From Microcoleus sp. AS-A8 (GTDB lineage: Bacteria > Cyanobacteriota > Cyanobacteriia > Cyanobacteriales > Coleofasciculaceae), in NCBI GenBank assembly GCA_039962225.1, contig JAMPKV010000005.1, positions 124,001 to 188,000 of the forward strand: 64,000 nt of DNA, written 5' to 3'. Within the stretch, counting starts at the first letter, position 1. The number at the start of each line of letters is the position of its first letter. The position numbers and the translations under genes are program-made. Of this stretch, positions 35,252-43,900 are shown in pieces. Below the pieces are notes generated by a model. That model was not told the origin of the DNA. It made no database searches and saw nothing but the letters and a program-made list of their open reading frames with translations.

Positions 35252-36100
35252 ATGACTCAGCCAGCCATCAATGCAGTAACCGAAAATCTTTCATCTGCTA
35301 GAAGTCTTACTCAACCCAAATCTCTGGCGTGGTATAGACCGACCCTTTCTCACGAACATGGGGTTTATGTAGTGTTGTTGGTATCTTTCCTGACTGGAGC
35401 CGCATTAGCGCAAGCTTGGAAACTGGCAACTACATTGGCTTTGGTGTGTGCGTTCTTTGGCTTTCAGGCTGAGCATCCCATTGTCGTTCAAATCAAGCAA
35501 CGGCGGAGTCTCAAGCCTCGTTTTTTAGTGTGGGGTGGCTTGTACTCGGCTGTGTCACTTGCGATCGCATTTTGGCTCTATCTCAGTTTCCCGATACTTT
35601 TGTGGCTCTACTTAGGAGCAGTTACAGCACTGGTTGTCGATGCGGTTTCCGTTCTCCACCGCGAACAAAAATCCATTTTCAATGAGTTCATTACCTTTGC
35701 AGCGGTTTGCCTTTGCGCTCCTCTCGCCTACGCGGCTACCACTGGCACCATTTCAGCTACGGCAATGGGGTTGTGGGTACTCAACACGCTCTACTTTTCC
35801 AGCACCATTTTTACCGTCAAGTTGCGTAAGCCGAAAAGGAGTTCCATCGTTCCGGGAGTGGTTTATCATGCGATCGCAATTTTCATTATTACCCCTCTCT
35901 ATTACTTTGGTTGGCTACCTTTAATCGCGGCTTTGGCATTTGGATTAGCGCTGCTTAAATTTGGCCTTATTGCCTGGAATCAGGAGTGGTATCGCACTGC
36001 AAAAATTCAATGGGTAGCGATGCTCGAAACGGGAACGGCTTTCTGTTTCCTCACCCTTGTTGCTCTTTCAATTCTGCCAGCTCACTTAACCACATTTTAG
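35252..36100 (+). CDS. YwiC-like membrane protein
   Basis: 282 residues from ATG 35252; a GTG at 35234 would add six. About eight to nine hydrophobic segments. The LSHEHGVYVVLLVSFLTGA start near 29-47 matches the YwiC family, whose hallmark is an early HG motif. YwiC is named from Bacillus, where it lies beside the nar/fnr anaerobic nitrate respiration genes; its reaction is unknown. Here it is directly downstream of the alternative oxidase, almost certainly in one operon. This pairing supports a role in quinol-based respiration under low oxygen or nitrogen-oxide stress (inference). Confidence 0.78.
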   Translation: MTQPAINAVTENLSSARSLTQPKSLAWYRPTLSHEHGVYVVLLVSFLTGAALAQAWKLATTLALVCAFFGFQAEHPIVVQIKQRRSLKPRFLVWGGLYSAVSLAIAFWLYLSFPILLWLYLGAVTALVVDAVSVLHREQKSIFNEFITFAAVCLCAPLAYAATTGTISATAMGLWVLNTLYFSSTIFTVKLRKPKRSSIVPGVVYHAIAIFIITPLYYFGWLPLIAALAFGLALLKFGLIAWNQEWYRTAKIQWVAMLETGTAFCFLTLVALSILPAHLTTF

Positions 36101-36145
36101 GCTCATTATTCAGCATATCAGCGCCTATCTGTGAAGGTAGCCTTT

Positions 36146-36664
36146 ATGACTCAGGAACTAATCGGCCTAAGAGCTAACATTGTAGAAGGACACTATGCAG
36201 ATGCTTTGGCGATCGTGGATGAGCTAGAGGGGATGAGTCAACAAGCAATCCTCCGTAATATCGAATCGTTTCTGGTCACAATGCTGACTCACTTGATTCA
36301 AAATCAAGTAGAGGCGTGTTTAACTAATTTCTGGGCAGTTTTAATTTCAGATTCTCTTCAGCAAATTCAAAAATTAAATTTCAAAGAGAATAAAACGTCT
36401 TACTACATCAAGCAAGATGAATGGAAGCCTTTTCTAGAAGAGGCAATTGAGGTAGCACTTCGTCCGGCAAGTATAGAAGCTATGGATCGTTTCTATCACC
36501 CCTGCCAACTTGCAGCGTCGGTAGATAGAACAGAGATAATTATGACGGCTCAGAGATTGCTCGATTTAACGTATGAACATTCGGCAAAGATGTTACCAGC
36601 AATCATTGATGAGAATTTAGTTCAGCTACCAGGTGGGGAAGAGTGGAAAGAGGGTAGGCGATGA
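36146..36664 (+). CDS. DUF29-like protein
   Basis: 172 residues from ATG 36146; a GTG at 36131 is possible. The pattern GHYADALAIVDELEGMSQQA near 16-35, then ILRNIESFLVTMLTHLIQNQ and QDEWKPFLEEAIEVAL, resembles the cyanobacterial DUF29-related family that occurs in many copies per genome. Function is unknown. It begins 46 bases after the YwiC-like gene, but the family is usually scattered, so I do not put it in that operon. Confidence 0.65.
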   Translation: MTQELIGLRANIVEGHYADALAIVDELEGMSQQAILRNIESFLVTMLTHLIQNQVEACLTNFWAVLISDSLQQIQKLNFKENKTSYYIKQDEWKPFLEEAIEVALRPASIEAMDRFYHPCQLAASVDRTEIIMTAQRLLDLTYEHSAKMLPAIIDENLVQLPGGEEWKEGRR

Positions 36665-36741
36665 AAGTAATTTTATGGGTAGTACACACTGTACTTAGCT
36701 ATGCTAAACGAATGATACTGGAGAAATGAAAAGGGATAGAA

Positions 36742-37314
36742 ATGTTTAGGATTTTCATGAATACTAATCCTATTTTTGAATTTGAAGAAATTGTTAACAT
36801 GATTGTGGGAGTATACACGGATGCCACCATCGGCTTCGATATATACCAATCTAAGTTAGGACAGATAAGTGAAAATAGCTCTCCTGATGCCAAGGTTTTC
36901 TTTGGAAGTGGTAACCCAAATGATCCAGCAACTGAAGTTGATCATGTAGCTGTTATTACTGAAGTAGTATCCCGAAATATGGAAACTGGAAGTAATTTTC
37001 GATTTATCGGAAATATGTGCTTAATTTCCATTTATCAATATTGGGAGGATGATTATCGAAAAAAAATAGCAGAGTTATTTCACAAGAAAAAAAATGATCT
37101 TACGGAACCTATAATGGGTGATATTAAAGAACTCCGGAACTTGATTATTCACCACAAGGCGATTGCCTTACCAAAGGTGAAAAAATGTATTTTATTAAAA
37201 TGGTATCAGGAGGGCGATGAAATATTTATCAACAAGGAGCAGTTTAAAGAAATAATCAAGCATATACGTGCTTATATTAATAAGCTAAAGTCCGAGTATA
37301 AAAATCTAAAATAA
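36742..37314 (+). CDS. Hypothetical protein with HEPN-like motif
   Basis: 190 residues, ribosome binding site AGGGA six bases upstream. I do not recognise the family with certainty. The C-terminal half is helical and contains IKELRNLIIHHKAIA (near 133-147), in which R-N-L-I-I-H matches the R-x4-6-H signature of HEPN ribonuclease domains. The first half (1-90) is predicted alpha/beta. Codon use is more AT-rich than that of the neighbours, hinting at a separate origin. No MNT antitoxin gene is adjacent, so a toxin role is only a possibility. Confidence 0.6.
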   Translation: MFRIFMNTNPIFEFEEIVNMIVGVYTDATIGFDIYQSKLGQISENSSPDAKVFFGSGNPNDPATEVDHVAVITEVVSRNMETGSNFRFIGNMCLISIYQYWEDDYRKKIAELFHKKKNDLTEPIMGDIKELRNLIIHHKAIALPKVKKCILLKWYQEGDEIFINKEQFKEIIKHIRAYINKLKSEYKNLK

Positions 37315-37375
37315 AGTAGGAGAGTATGAACACTGCTCACTAAAGTATTAAAGCTGTACACAAGACCTGGTTTCT

Positions 37376-38518
37376 CTAATCAAGTTTCCGTAATGACCAT
37401 TTGTATAAACGCTTTTTATATGTTCCTGTACCAGACAAGTATTTGCCATCCGGTGATAAGGTGCCTGGATTGTCGCAAGGTATCCAGTATCCTGAAATAA
37501 CTCTTAACTGTCTTATTATTACTTTATGGGTTTTAGGATCGAGATTGCCATCAATAGCAACTTTAGCTATATTCCACCAATTTGTGCAAATCAAAGTGCC
37601 CTTAAATGAAATATTAGATTGGTAAGTAATACAGAGAGTAGCGTTGAGACTACTAAACTTACCCGACCAAGTTCCAACGATTTGCAGTGGAGAAGACCTA
37701 TTATCATTATCAATCTCAAGTAATGCCAACCAGTCGTGTATTGTCTGAGGGCGATTCTCTGGCTTGATCTCCATCCCCTTAAGAATCGCCTGATTTACCT
37801 TATCGCTGATATTTGGATTAATCTCTTTTGGCTCCAAAAACAACGGATTAATAGTCCTGAGTGGAGCAAGCGTTGGGACTTCTCCAGTGAGCAGTGAATA
37901 TAGTGTCGCGGCGAAAGCATCAACATCCATGTAAGCGCCTCGTTTTGCTCGTTTGTCGTACTGCTCAATCGGTGCGAAGCCATCGGACAAAATTTGAGTA
38001 TGGGTCTGAGTTAAATTCGGCGTAAACTCACGGGCAATGCCAAAATCAATTAACACTGCCTCCGATTTATCAGAGCGCAACATGATGTTTTGTGGCTTTA
38101 CATCTCGGTGCAATAAACCGTTATTATGAACAACTGCTAGCGCCTCACCAATCTGTTGAATGTAGCGTAATGCTTCAGCTTCCTGTAAAGCTCCCTTGCT
38201 CTCAATTCGACTGGCTAAATCTTCCCCATCAATATATTCCATTACCATGCACCATAGCTGCCCCTCTTGGATAACTTCATCAATTCTTACAATATGGGGA
38301 TGAGAGCATCTGGCTAACTTTAGCGCTTCATTCAGAAAATCTTGCTGAAATTTGGCAAAGTCAGAGCGGCGTTGCACATTGTCATTCAGGGTTTTGATCA
38401 CAACTTTTCGCCCATTATTATCTCTGGCGCGATAGGTAATACCAAAGCCACCTTCACCTAGTTCTTGCTCAATCGTGTACTTACCACCCTGCAACTTCTG
38501 TCCTGATGCCCAAGCCAT
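37376..38518 (-). CDS. Serine/threonine protein kinase with C-terminal unknown domain
   Basis: 380 residues. Kinase domain at 12-270: glycine loop GEGGFGITYRA (21-31), Lys in VVIKTLND (near 43), HRDVKPQNIMLR (near 139-150), DFG in IDFGIAR (near 158-164) and APIEQ in place of APE (near 183). All catalytic residues are present, so it should be active. The 95-residue C-terminal part (from about 285, IVGTWSGKFSSLNATLCITY) looks like a small beta domain (lipocalin-like YxG repeats), also seen in other cyanobacterial kinases. No membrane segment. Confidence 0.9.
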   Translation of the reverse strand: MAWASGQKLQGGKYTIEQELGEGGFGITYRARDNNGRKVVIKTLNDNVQRRSDFAKFQQDFLNEALKLARCSHPHIVRIDEVIQEGQLWCMVMEYIDGEDLASRIESKGALQEAEALRYIQQIGEALAVVHNNGLLHRDVKPQNIMLRSDKSEAVLIDFGIAREFTPNLTQTHTQILSDGFAPIEQYDKRAKRGAYMDVDAFAATLYSLLTGEVPTLAPLRTINPLFLEPKEINPNISDKVNQAILKGMEIKPENRPQTIHDWLALLEIDNDNRSSPLQIVGTWSGKFSSLNATLCITYQSNISFKGTLICTNWWNIAKVAIDGNLDPKTHKVIIRQLRVISGYWIPCDNPGTLSPDGKYLSGTGTYKKRLYKWSLRKLD

Positions 38519-38814
38519 AGCTCATGAATGTGAGACACTTGCCTTGATTGTGGCACAGCTTCAAAGAGGCATCAGATGGCTTCACTGAGATGAGCAATTT
38601 CGCTGCCAGATGCGATCGCACTTCCCCTCTTCAGCAACGAAAAGAGAGATCGCAGGATGCTCATGTAGGAGTAGAGAGTTAAGGCGATAATCTGAGATCG
38701 CCTAGATCCTGAAAGATTATGCCTTGAGACGGGTAGAAGTTACAGCTTAAAGCTTTGATGATGAAACTATCCACTCCTGACCCTACCCACTGCTTCCTCA
38801 GAGCTTATATATAA

Positions 38815-39345
38815 ATGTCTCAACCTTTATTAATTGTCGATGTGCAGATCGGTTTCATCAACTCATTTACACATCATATCCCCCAACGAATTGTCAGTTT
38901 AATTGAACGCGATCGCTATTCACCGCTTTTGTTTACTCGATTTGTGAACGCACCCGATGGCCCCTATGATCGCTTCCTCGACTGGCATAGTTGCAACACT
39001 AAGCCAGAAACCGACGTTGTCCCGGAACTCCAACCTTTTGCTCAAAAGGAGTTCATCTTTGCCAAGCAGGGACTGTGCGGGATGCCGGATGAGTTAACCG
39101 ACTACCTCCGTCAGCAGCGTATTGAACGGCTCTCTATCGTCGGCATTGATACCGATATGTGCGTTCTGAAAATTGCCATGGATTTGTTCGACATCGGCAT
39201 TGAACCCCTTGTTTTCACAGATTGCTGTGCTAGTACAGCAGGGTTACAGGCGCACTTTGCCGGGTTGGCGGTACTCAGCCGGAATATTGGTGCGATGCGA
39301 CTACGCGATGCTGGACTCAGTGGGGGTTCTCTGGCTGCACCTTAG
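38815..39345 (+). CDS. Isochorismatase-family cysteine hydrolase
   Basis: 176 residues. The catalytic triad is visible: Asp9 in LIVDVQIGFI, Lys in FIFAKQGLCG (near 83) and Cys in IVGIDTDMCVLKIAMDLFDI (near 118). The family includes nicotinamidases, isochorismatases and N-carbamoyl hydrolases; the short length fits the small YecD/YcaC-like group. The substrate is unknown. It is monocistronic, followed by a tandem 15-nt duplication and an 11-bp hairpin. Confidence 0.87.
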   Translation: MSQPLLIVDVQIGFINSFTHHIPQRIVSLIERDRYSPLLFTRFVNAPDGPYDRFLDWHSCNTKPETDVVPELQPFAQKEFIFAKQGLCGMPDELTDYLRQQRIERLSIVGIDTDMCVLKIAMDLFDIGIEPLVFTDCCASTAGLQAHFAGLAVLSRNIGAMRLRDAGLSGGSLAAP

Positions 39346-39373
39346 AAGAAAGTGCGATCAAGATGGGAGGCTA

Positions 39374-39403
39374 GTGAACAAGTCGTTTGTGAACAAGTCG
39401 TTT
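39374..39403 (+). repeat. Tandem 15-nt duplication
   Basis: GTGAACAAGTCGTTT occurs twice without a gap (39374-39388 and 39389-39403), just past the hydrolase stop. It looks like a recent slippage duplication in untranslated sequence. Confidence 0.85.
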
Positions 39404-39423
39404 GTCAAGCAAGCCCAATCTAG

Positions 39424-39452
39424 AGAGGGTATCCATAAGACGGATACCCTCT
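39424..39452. terminator. Hairpin between convergent genes
   Basis: AGAGGGTATCC (39424-39434) and GGATACCCTCT (39442-39452) form a perfect 11-bp stem with a 7-nt loop. It lies between the hydrolase gene (plus) and the small membrane protein gene (minus), so it may terminate both, though neither side has a long T run. Confidence 0.55.
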
Positions 39453-39466
39453 ATGATGAAGACGAA

Positions 39467-39616
39467 TTAGAAGTTGAAGATTCCGTAATAAGCACTAGCA
39501 GCTAGAAGCACAATGAGTAAAACTCCGATTGAAGTGCTGACTATATATTGAACAGCGGGTTTTTTAACAGGATTAGAGTTACTCTGGTTTGCAGGGGTTG
39601 ATTTTTCAGTGTTCAT
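39467..39616 (-). CDS. Small single-pass membrane protein, PsaX-like appearance
   Basis: 49 residues, below usual gene-finder limits. It reads MNTEKSTPANQSNSNPVKKP, then AVQYIVSTSIGVLLIVLLAA, then SAYYGIFNF. A polar, Pro/Asn-rich N-terminus is followed by one membrane helix (about 24-42) and an aromatic end. The helix end AASAYYGIF resembles, from memory, AAYYFGI of the photosystem I subunit PsaX, but the N-terminus differs and I cannot run the comparison. It could be another small photosynthetic subunit. The coding nature is supported by the TM layout and its place facing a hairpin. Confidence 0.5.
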   Translation of the reverse strand: MNTEKSTPANQSNSNPVKKPAVQYIVSTSIGVLLIVLLAASAYYGIFNF

Positions 39617-40049
39617 GGCATTTTCATCTCATGTGTATTTCTATTAACTGTTTTATTCAAGAATTTACTCAGCCTCCTCTTCCTGGAGTTATAAAGCCTA
39701 AATTCCGTTTTTCCTGGAAATGCTGAAGAGTGACCTAATCAGGAATTCACGAGTACAGCCCGGCGGAAATAAAGCTACCCTTCCAAATCACTGAAATGCT
39801 TACACTATAAGCATTTTGGATCTGAAATTTGAATTTGGGATTCCGCAAAGCGGTACTAGAGCCAAAGCTGCCAGCGAGCATCTTCTATCTTAAGGCATCT
39901 TATTTCCTCCTACTGGGTTATGATCTATTGCTCATAAATGCCTTAACTTTAGATAGAAGTTGAAACAGATAGTTTTTTTTTATTTTTGGTTAGAACAGGT
40001 TGAGATTCCTCATCGACTGAATGCACTTAGAGTTCATTGAGGTGCCAAG
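39617..40049. other. Intergenic region between two small membrane protein genes
   Basis: 433 bases, no further gene seen. It must hold the promoters of the small genes on either side; no clear consensus boxes were identified. A hairpin-like run around 39800-39850 is weak. Confidence 0.35.
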
Positions 40050-40139
40050 ATGGAGTACAGTGAATACCTCACTTTCTGCGTTATGGTTCTAGCGTTATTG
40101 GGCTGGGCACTTTCGGAGTGTTTGCTCTTTTTGAGTTAA
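40050..40139 (+). CDS. Very small hydrophobic protein (29 residues)
   Basis: ATG 40050 has a good ribosome binding site, GAGGT (40039-40043), six bases upstream. The product, MEYSEYLTFCVMVLALLGWA then LSECLLFLS, is one acidic turn plus a membrane helix, the size and style of small photosystem or cytochrome b6f subunits (PetL, PetM, PsbM and similar). I do not recognise it as any of them. A 7-bp hairpin TTCACCC/GGGTGAA (40172-40189) follows. The call is tentative because the frame is so short. Confidence 0.4.
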   Translation: MEYSEYLTFCVMVLALLGWALSECLLFLS

Positions 40140-40469
40140 TATTAATCAAGCTTTCCGGACTTTCTGGCTTTTTCACCCAATCGGGTGAACTCATCAGGTG
40201 AAGCCTTATTCTTGATCACAACCTACGATAACCCTCATACCCACGATTGTTTCGATTTTATAGACGTGAGGTATGTTATGACAAAGATTTGGTAAAGTAA
40301 CCGGAGCAGTCTATAACATTCAGTAGTTGTGTCTAGCAGCGCGATTGCATAACCGAGAAATTCTTCTCGTTGAGCCAACGCTCAGTGATTGAGAATTTCC
40401 AGGATAGGTGATTCGCCTGTCAACTTTCAGGACTAGGATGCTCAAAATTTTTGTTTCACGCTCAAGTTA
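40140..40469. other. Intergenic region before the DUF2949 gene
   Basis: 330 bases. Apart from the TTCACCC/GGGTGAA hairpin at 40172-40189 I see no feature. The leader just before 40470 is T-rich without a clear ribosome binding site. Confidence 0.35.
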
Positions 40470-40661
40470 ATGAAGTCTACACGGTTCCACAGTTTAATTG
40501 GTTTTTTGCAAGATGAGTTGGCGATTCCGTCGGCTTCTATTGATCTAGCCGTGCGCCATCATCCCGATACCGCCAATGTCTTGCCGATGATTCTTTGGCA
40601 ATACGGATTGGTGACGTTGGAGCAGTTAGATAGAATTTTTGAGTGGTTAGAAACCGCTTAG
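40470..40661 (+). CDS. DUF2949 family small protein
   Basis: 63 residues. FLQDELAIPSASIDLAVRHH (12-31) and LPMILWQYGLVTLEQLDRIF (38-57) match the small cyanobacterial family DUF2949, which is soluble, helical and of unknown function. The gene converges with the histidine kinase gene, with the two stop codons only five bases apart, so there is no room for a terminator between them. Confidence 0.8.
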   Translation: MKSTRFHSLIGFLQDELAIPSASIDLAVRHHPDTANVLPMILWQYGLVTLEQLDRIFEWLETA

Positions 40662-40666
40662 CAGCT

Positions 40667-42406
40667 TTAATGTATGCTTCGCTCCACGCCGACTTCGTTT
40701 TGACCACTAGAGGTAGTGAGTGGGAGTGTCACAGTAAATGTTGTTCCCACGTCCATTTGACTGTTGACGGTAATAGAGCCACCATGTAAGTCAACAGCAT
40801 TTTTGACAACTACTAAACCTAGCCCTGTTCCAGGAAACTTACCGGCATTGTTAGCGCGATGGAATGCTTCAAATAGCCGGGGCTGGTCTTCCTCTGGAAT
40901 CCCAATACCGTGATCTTGAATCTGAAATTCTAGATGGTTGTCGAGGCAGGTGAGAATAAACTCAATGGTACTACCAGCCGGGGAATACTTGATAGCATTC
41001 GAGAGTAAGTTACTAAAAATATGTAGCAAGAGTTTTTCATCCAGATCCACGGAAGTACAAAGACTTAAGTCCGCGTAATTCTGGGATTTACAGCCTGAAC
41101 CTTGAGACGTAAAGATGATCGTGTGTTGACTACCCGTGGAGAGTTGTAACTCTTCCACCAAATCGTGACAGAACTCAATCACATTCATCGGAGCCGGGTT
41201 AAACTCTAATTTCCCAGCTTCAGCTTTACCCACTAGTAAGACATCATCCAACATGTGAGTCATGTGTTTGACGCGGGAGTAAATCCGCTCAAAGTGAACT
41301 TGTTTTTTCTGGTCACTCCACTTGTCGCTGTAACACTCCAGTAATTCCGCTGACCCCAAGATGGCAGTCAGAGGAGTGCGAAATTCATGGGATGCCGTAG
41401 AAATAAAACGAGATTTGAGTTCATTGAGTTCCTTCTCTTTTCTGAGAGTCTCACGCAGCTCGTCTTCTACCTGTTTACGTTCTGTAATATTACGTATAAT
41501 CGCCACGACTTCATTCCCTTCACACACCGCTAACCGCGCTTCCCAATAAGATGTGTGTCCTTGCCAAGACCACTGATACTCCAAAACTTGTAGTTCACCC
41601 GTTTGTTGAGCTTGTTCCATACCATCCACAAAGGGTTGAGCGATGGAACTGGGCAGAACTTCCTCTACTTTTTTGCCCAGGAAGTCAGCCTCACACAGGA
41701 ACAACTGACTCTCTTTTGGCGCTTGGTAGTTCACCAACACACCATCTCGATTGATGCGAAACATCAAGTCGGGAATGGCATTTAACAGGGCACGATTGGT
41801 GGCAACACTGCTGAGCAGTGCTTTTTGTGTACATTCCTGCTTAACCACGGTCTGCTCTAACTTAGCGAGATTAAGGCGTAGCTCTAGCTGGCTGATCACT
41901 TGCCGCCCCAAAGCTTGAAGAGCGGTGATCTGCTGGCTGGTTAACTGGCGTGGAACCCGGTCAATCACACAAAGCGTGCCCAGGGGGAAGTGATCCGGCG
42001 TAACGAGGGGAACTCCTGAATAAAACCGAATGTTTGGGTCACGTACAACTAGCGGATTGGAAGCAAAGCGCTCATCCTCTAAAGCATCGGGCACAATCAG
42101 TGGCTCCGAAGGCGAGAGAATTGCATGAGAGCAGAAAGCCATGTCTCTAGGTGTTTCTGTGGCTTCCAGCCCTACTTTTGACTTAAACCACTGCCGTTTT
42201 TCATCAATTAAACTGACTAAGGCGATGGGTGTGTCACAAATCGAGGCGGCTAGCACGGTCAGATCGTCAAATGCTTGTTCCGGTAATGTATCCAGGACTT
42301 GATAGCGCTGGAGTGCCTGAAGCCGTTGAATCTCATTTTCAGGGTATGGCGCGGGCTGGGCTTTTGGTGTGGGAAGCGCCTGCAATCCGGGGGTAGGTGT
42401 TCTCAT
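40667..42406 (-). CDS. GAF-PAS sensor histidine kinase
   Basis: 579 residues from ATG 42406, which has AGGAAAAC directly upstream; the longer frame starts with TTG at 42499. Domain order: GAF (about 30-180, with ERFASNPLV and FYSGVPLVTP), PAS (about 205-315, ending ITERKQVEDEL), HisKA with the phospho-His in STASHEFRTPLTAIL (near 339), and HATPase_c with N box NLLSNAIKYSP, G1 DHGIGIPEED and G2 GTGLGLVVVKN. No membrane segment, so it is a cytoplasmic sensor. No response regulator is adjacent. It resembles the kinase at 58513-59808 in its core. Confidence 0.92.
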   Translation of the reverse strand: MRTPTPGLQALPTPKAQPAPYPENEIQRLQALQRYQVLDTLPEQAFDDLTVLAASICDTPIALVSLIDEKRQWFKSKVGLEATETPRDMAFCSHAILSPSEPLIVPDALEDERFASNPLVVRDPNIRFYSGVPLVTPDHFPLGTLCVIDRVPRQLTSQQITALQALGRQVISQLELRLNLAKLEQTVVKQECTQKALLSSVATNRALLNAIPDLMFRINRDGVLVNYQAPKESQLFLCEADFLGKKVEEVLPSSIAQPFVDGMEQAQQTGELQVLEYQWSWQGHTSYWEARLAVCEGNEVVAIIRNITERKQVEDELRETLRKEKELNELKSRFISTASHEFRTPLTAILGSAELLECYSDKWSDQKKQVHFERIYSRVKHMTHMLDDVLLVGKAEAGKLEFNPAPMNVIEFCHDLVEELQLSTGSQHTIIFTSQGSGCKSQNYADLSLCTSVDLDEKLLLHIFSNLLSNAIKYSPAGSTIEFILTCLDNHLEFQIQDHGIGIPEEDQPRLFEAFHRANNAGKFPGTGLGLVVVKNAVDLHGGSITVNSQMDVGTTFTVTLPLTTSSGQNEVGVERSIH

Positions 42407-42978
42407 GTTTTCCTGTCGCCGGGAGAACTGGAAAAACGAAGACAAGGAGTTGTTCAGCGCTTGCTGTGTATGGCGGAGAGCTTTAGGAATAATACTCAAA
42501 ATTTTGCTATCTATCCTTAATTCGAGGGGGATTTGAGAGTAGATGCGGTGCTATCTCAACTTCATAGTTGAACCCAAGGAACCGAGGAGTGAAGCTCTAG
42601 TTCTTTCTTAATGAAAGGTCAAAAAAAATATATTCTGCAACCGTATATTTACGGAGGGGGCTTGGTATTGAACTCACCGAGGTGTTTGTTTGGCTCTCTC
42701 GTGCGTTGGTGACATCGCCTCTGATAGCGTCGGTTCAGTAATCCCAAAAGGCCGATTTTTCTTAGGGGTAGTGCCTTAGGGAACAGCCCTAAAACTTTTG
42801 ATGGGCAAGCATAACCGAAGATGAGCCTGAGGAGATTGCCCCTACCATTAATGAATCGATGCTGTCGCTAACGTATTAACGGGGTGATGAGTTAGTTTTC
42901 GCGCTAACGTTGGAGAAAAGATTTGCGTTCACCCGAGAGACTGAATACAAACTCTGTCTAGCCTAAATATCAATTACC
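42407..42978. other. Intergenic region upstream of the histidine kinase gene
   Basis: About 570 bases up to the Crp/Fnr terminator. The region 42600-42660 is AT-rich with a possible promoter for the kinase gene. No RNA gene or small protein stands out. Confidence 0.4.
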
Positions 42979-43016
42979 AAAAAAAATGCCCTCTCGTTCC
43001 CATCGAAGCGAGAGGG
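42979..43016 (-). terminator. Terminator of the Crp/Fnr gene
   Basis: On the minus strand CCCTCTCG (43016-43009) pairs with CGAGAGGG (42996-42989), loop 12 nt, followed after CAT by eight T residues (42986-42979). It lies about 105 bases past the stop of the Crp/Fnr gene. Confidence 0.88.
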
Positions 43017-43121
43017 TTTCAGTGTCCAAAGGCTTATATTTAAAGAGTAAAGAATAAGTGTGAAGAATTTGTGAAAATTTCAAACGAGATGGCTTTTGAA
43101 TGGTTTTGATGCGCGGAATGC

Positions 43122-43826
43122 TCACAAAGAACTGTCACTACCAGAGGCAATGGCGGCTAAAGCTTCTGAGTCTAACACCATAATCTTACCCCCACGACTG
43201 TACGTGACAACTGACTGAATCGTCTTAAATAACCGCACGCACTCTTCATAGGTAATCCCGATACTGCGGGCAATTTGATAGTAGGAAAGTTTGATGTTCA
43301 AGCGCTGACCCTCAGGAGTGATTTCGGTTCCAGAGTGAGAAGCAAAATACTGAATGAACTGTGCCAATCGCACGATCGCTCGCTCGGAGACTAATCCATG
43401 AACAGTATCATGCAGCAGTTGGAGTCGCTGATTGAATACACTCAACATTCGCAAAGCGATCTCAGGCGTTTGGCGAATAGCCTCTACTAAGCCATCACGT
43501 TCAATCGTGAGAATGTGGCAATTTGTCTCGGCGGTGACAGCGGCGGGAGCGATACCATTGCCAAAAATAGCGGGTGCTGCAAAAATTTCTCCAGCGAATA
43601 AGGTGCGGAGAATGGTTTCCTTGCCAGTGGGCGCTGTCTTCGTGACACGCAAAGAACCCTGGAGCAGACTGTACAGTTTTGAGGAAAGGCGATCGCCTTC
43701 TTGCATGAGGATTTCCCCTCGCTGGTATTGCTGAACTTGGCTAAAGGGTTGTAATCGTTCTAACTCTGAAGGTTCTAAATCCCGAAAAACCAGAATTTGA
43801 GAGAGTTCCTCGACGGTTGCTTGCAA
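43122..43826 (-). CDS. Crp/Fnr family transcriptional regulator
   Basis: 234 residues from a TTG start at 43826 (no ATG nearby; the length fits the family). An N-terminal cNMP-type beta barrel (about 10-125) has the frame GEIFAAPAIFG but lacks the Arg of the cAMP-binding cassette, so cAMP binding is doubtful. C-terminal HTH (about 150-225): YYQIARSIGITYEECVRLFK. Glu and Arg are spaced as E181 and R185 of E. coli CRP (in YEECVR), the residues that read TGA in a TGA-N6-TCA site. It has no Fnr-type cysteine cluster. It could in principle read the TATGAGCTAGCTCATA sites at 32243 and 34298, but this is unproven. Confidence 0.88.
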   Translation of the reverse strand: MQATVEELSQILVFRDLEPSELERLQPFSQVQQYQRGEILMQEGDRLSSKLYSLLQGSLRVTKTAPTGKETILRTLFAGEIFAAPAIFGNGIAPAAVTAETNCHILTIERDGLVEAIRQTPEIALRMLSVFNQRLQLLHDTVHGLVSERAIVRLAQFIQYFASHSGTEITPEGQRLNIKLSYYQIARSIGITYEECVRLFKTIQSVVTYSRGGKIMVLDSEALAAIASGSDSSL

Positions 43827-43874
43827 GGTTATCTTAAAATGTTGCAGGTTGGAGGTTAAATGTGGAAATCAAAA

Positions 43875-43893
43875 TTTCATACTTCATACTTTA
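43875..43893 (-). repeat. STRR heptad repeat, AAGTATG type, copy 1
   Basis: TTTCATACTTCATACTTTA is the exact reverse complement of 49452-49470. It is a short run of the heptad AAGTATG, located between the Crp/Fnr and GAF-PAS genes. Confidence 0.75.
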
Positions 43894-43900
43894 GCCTTGA

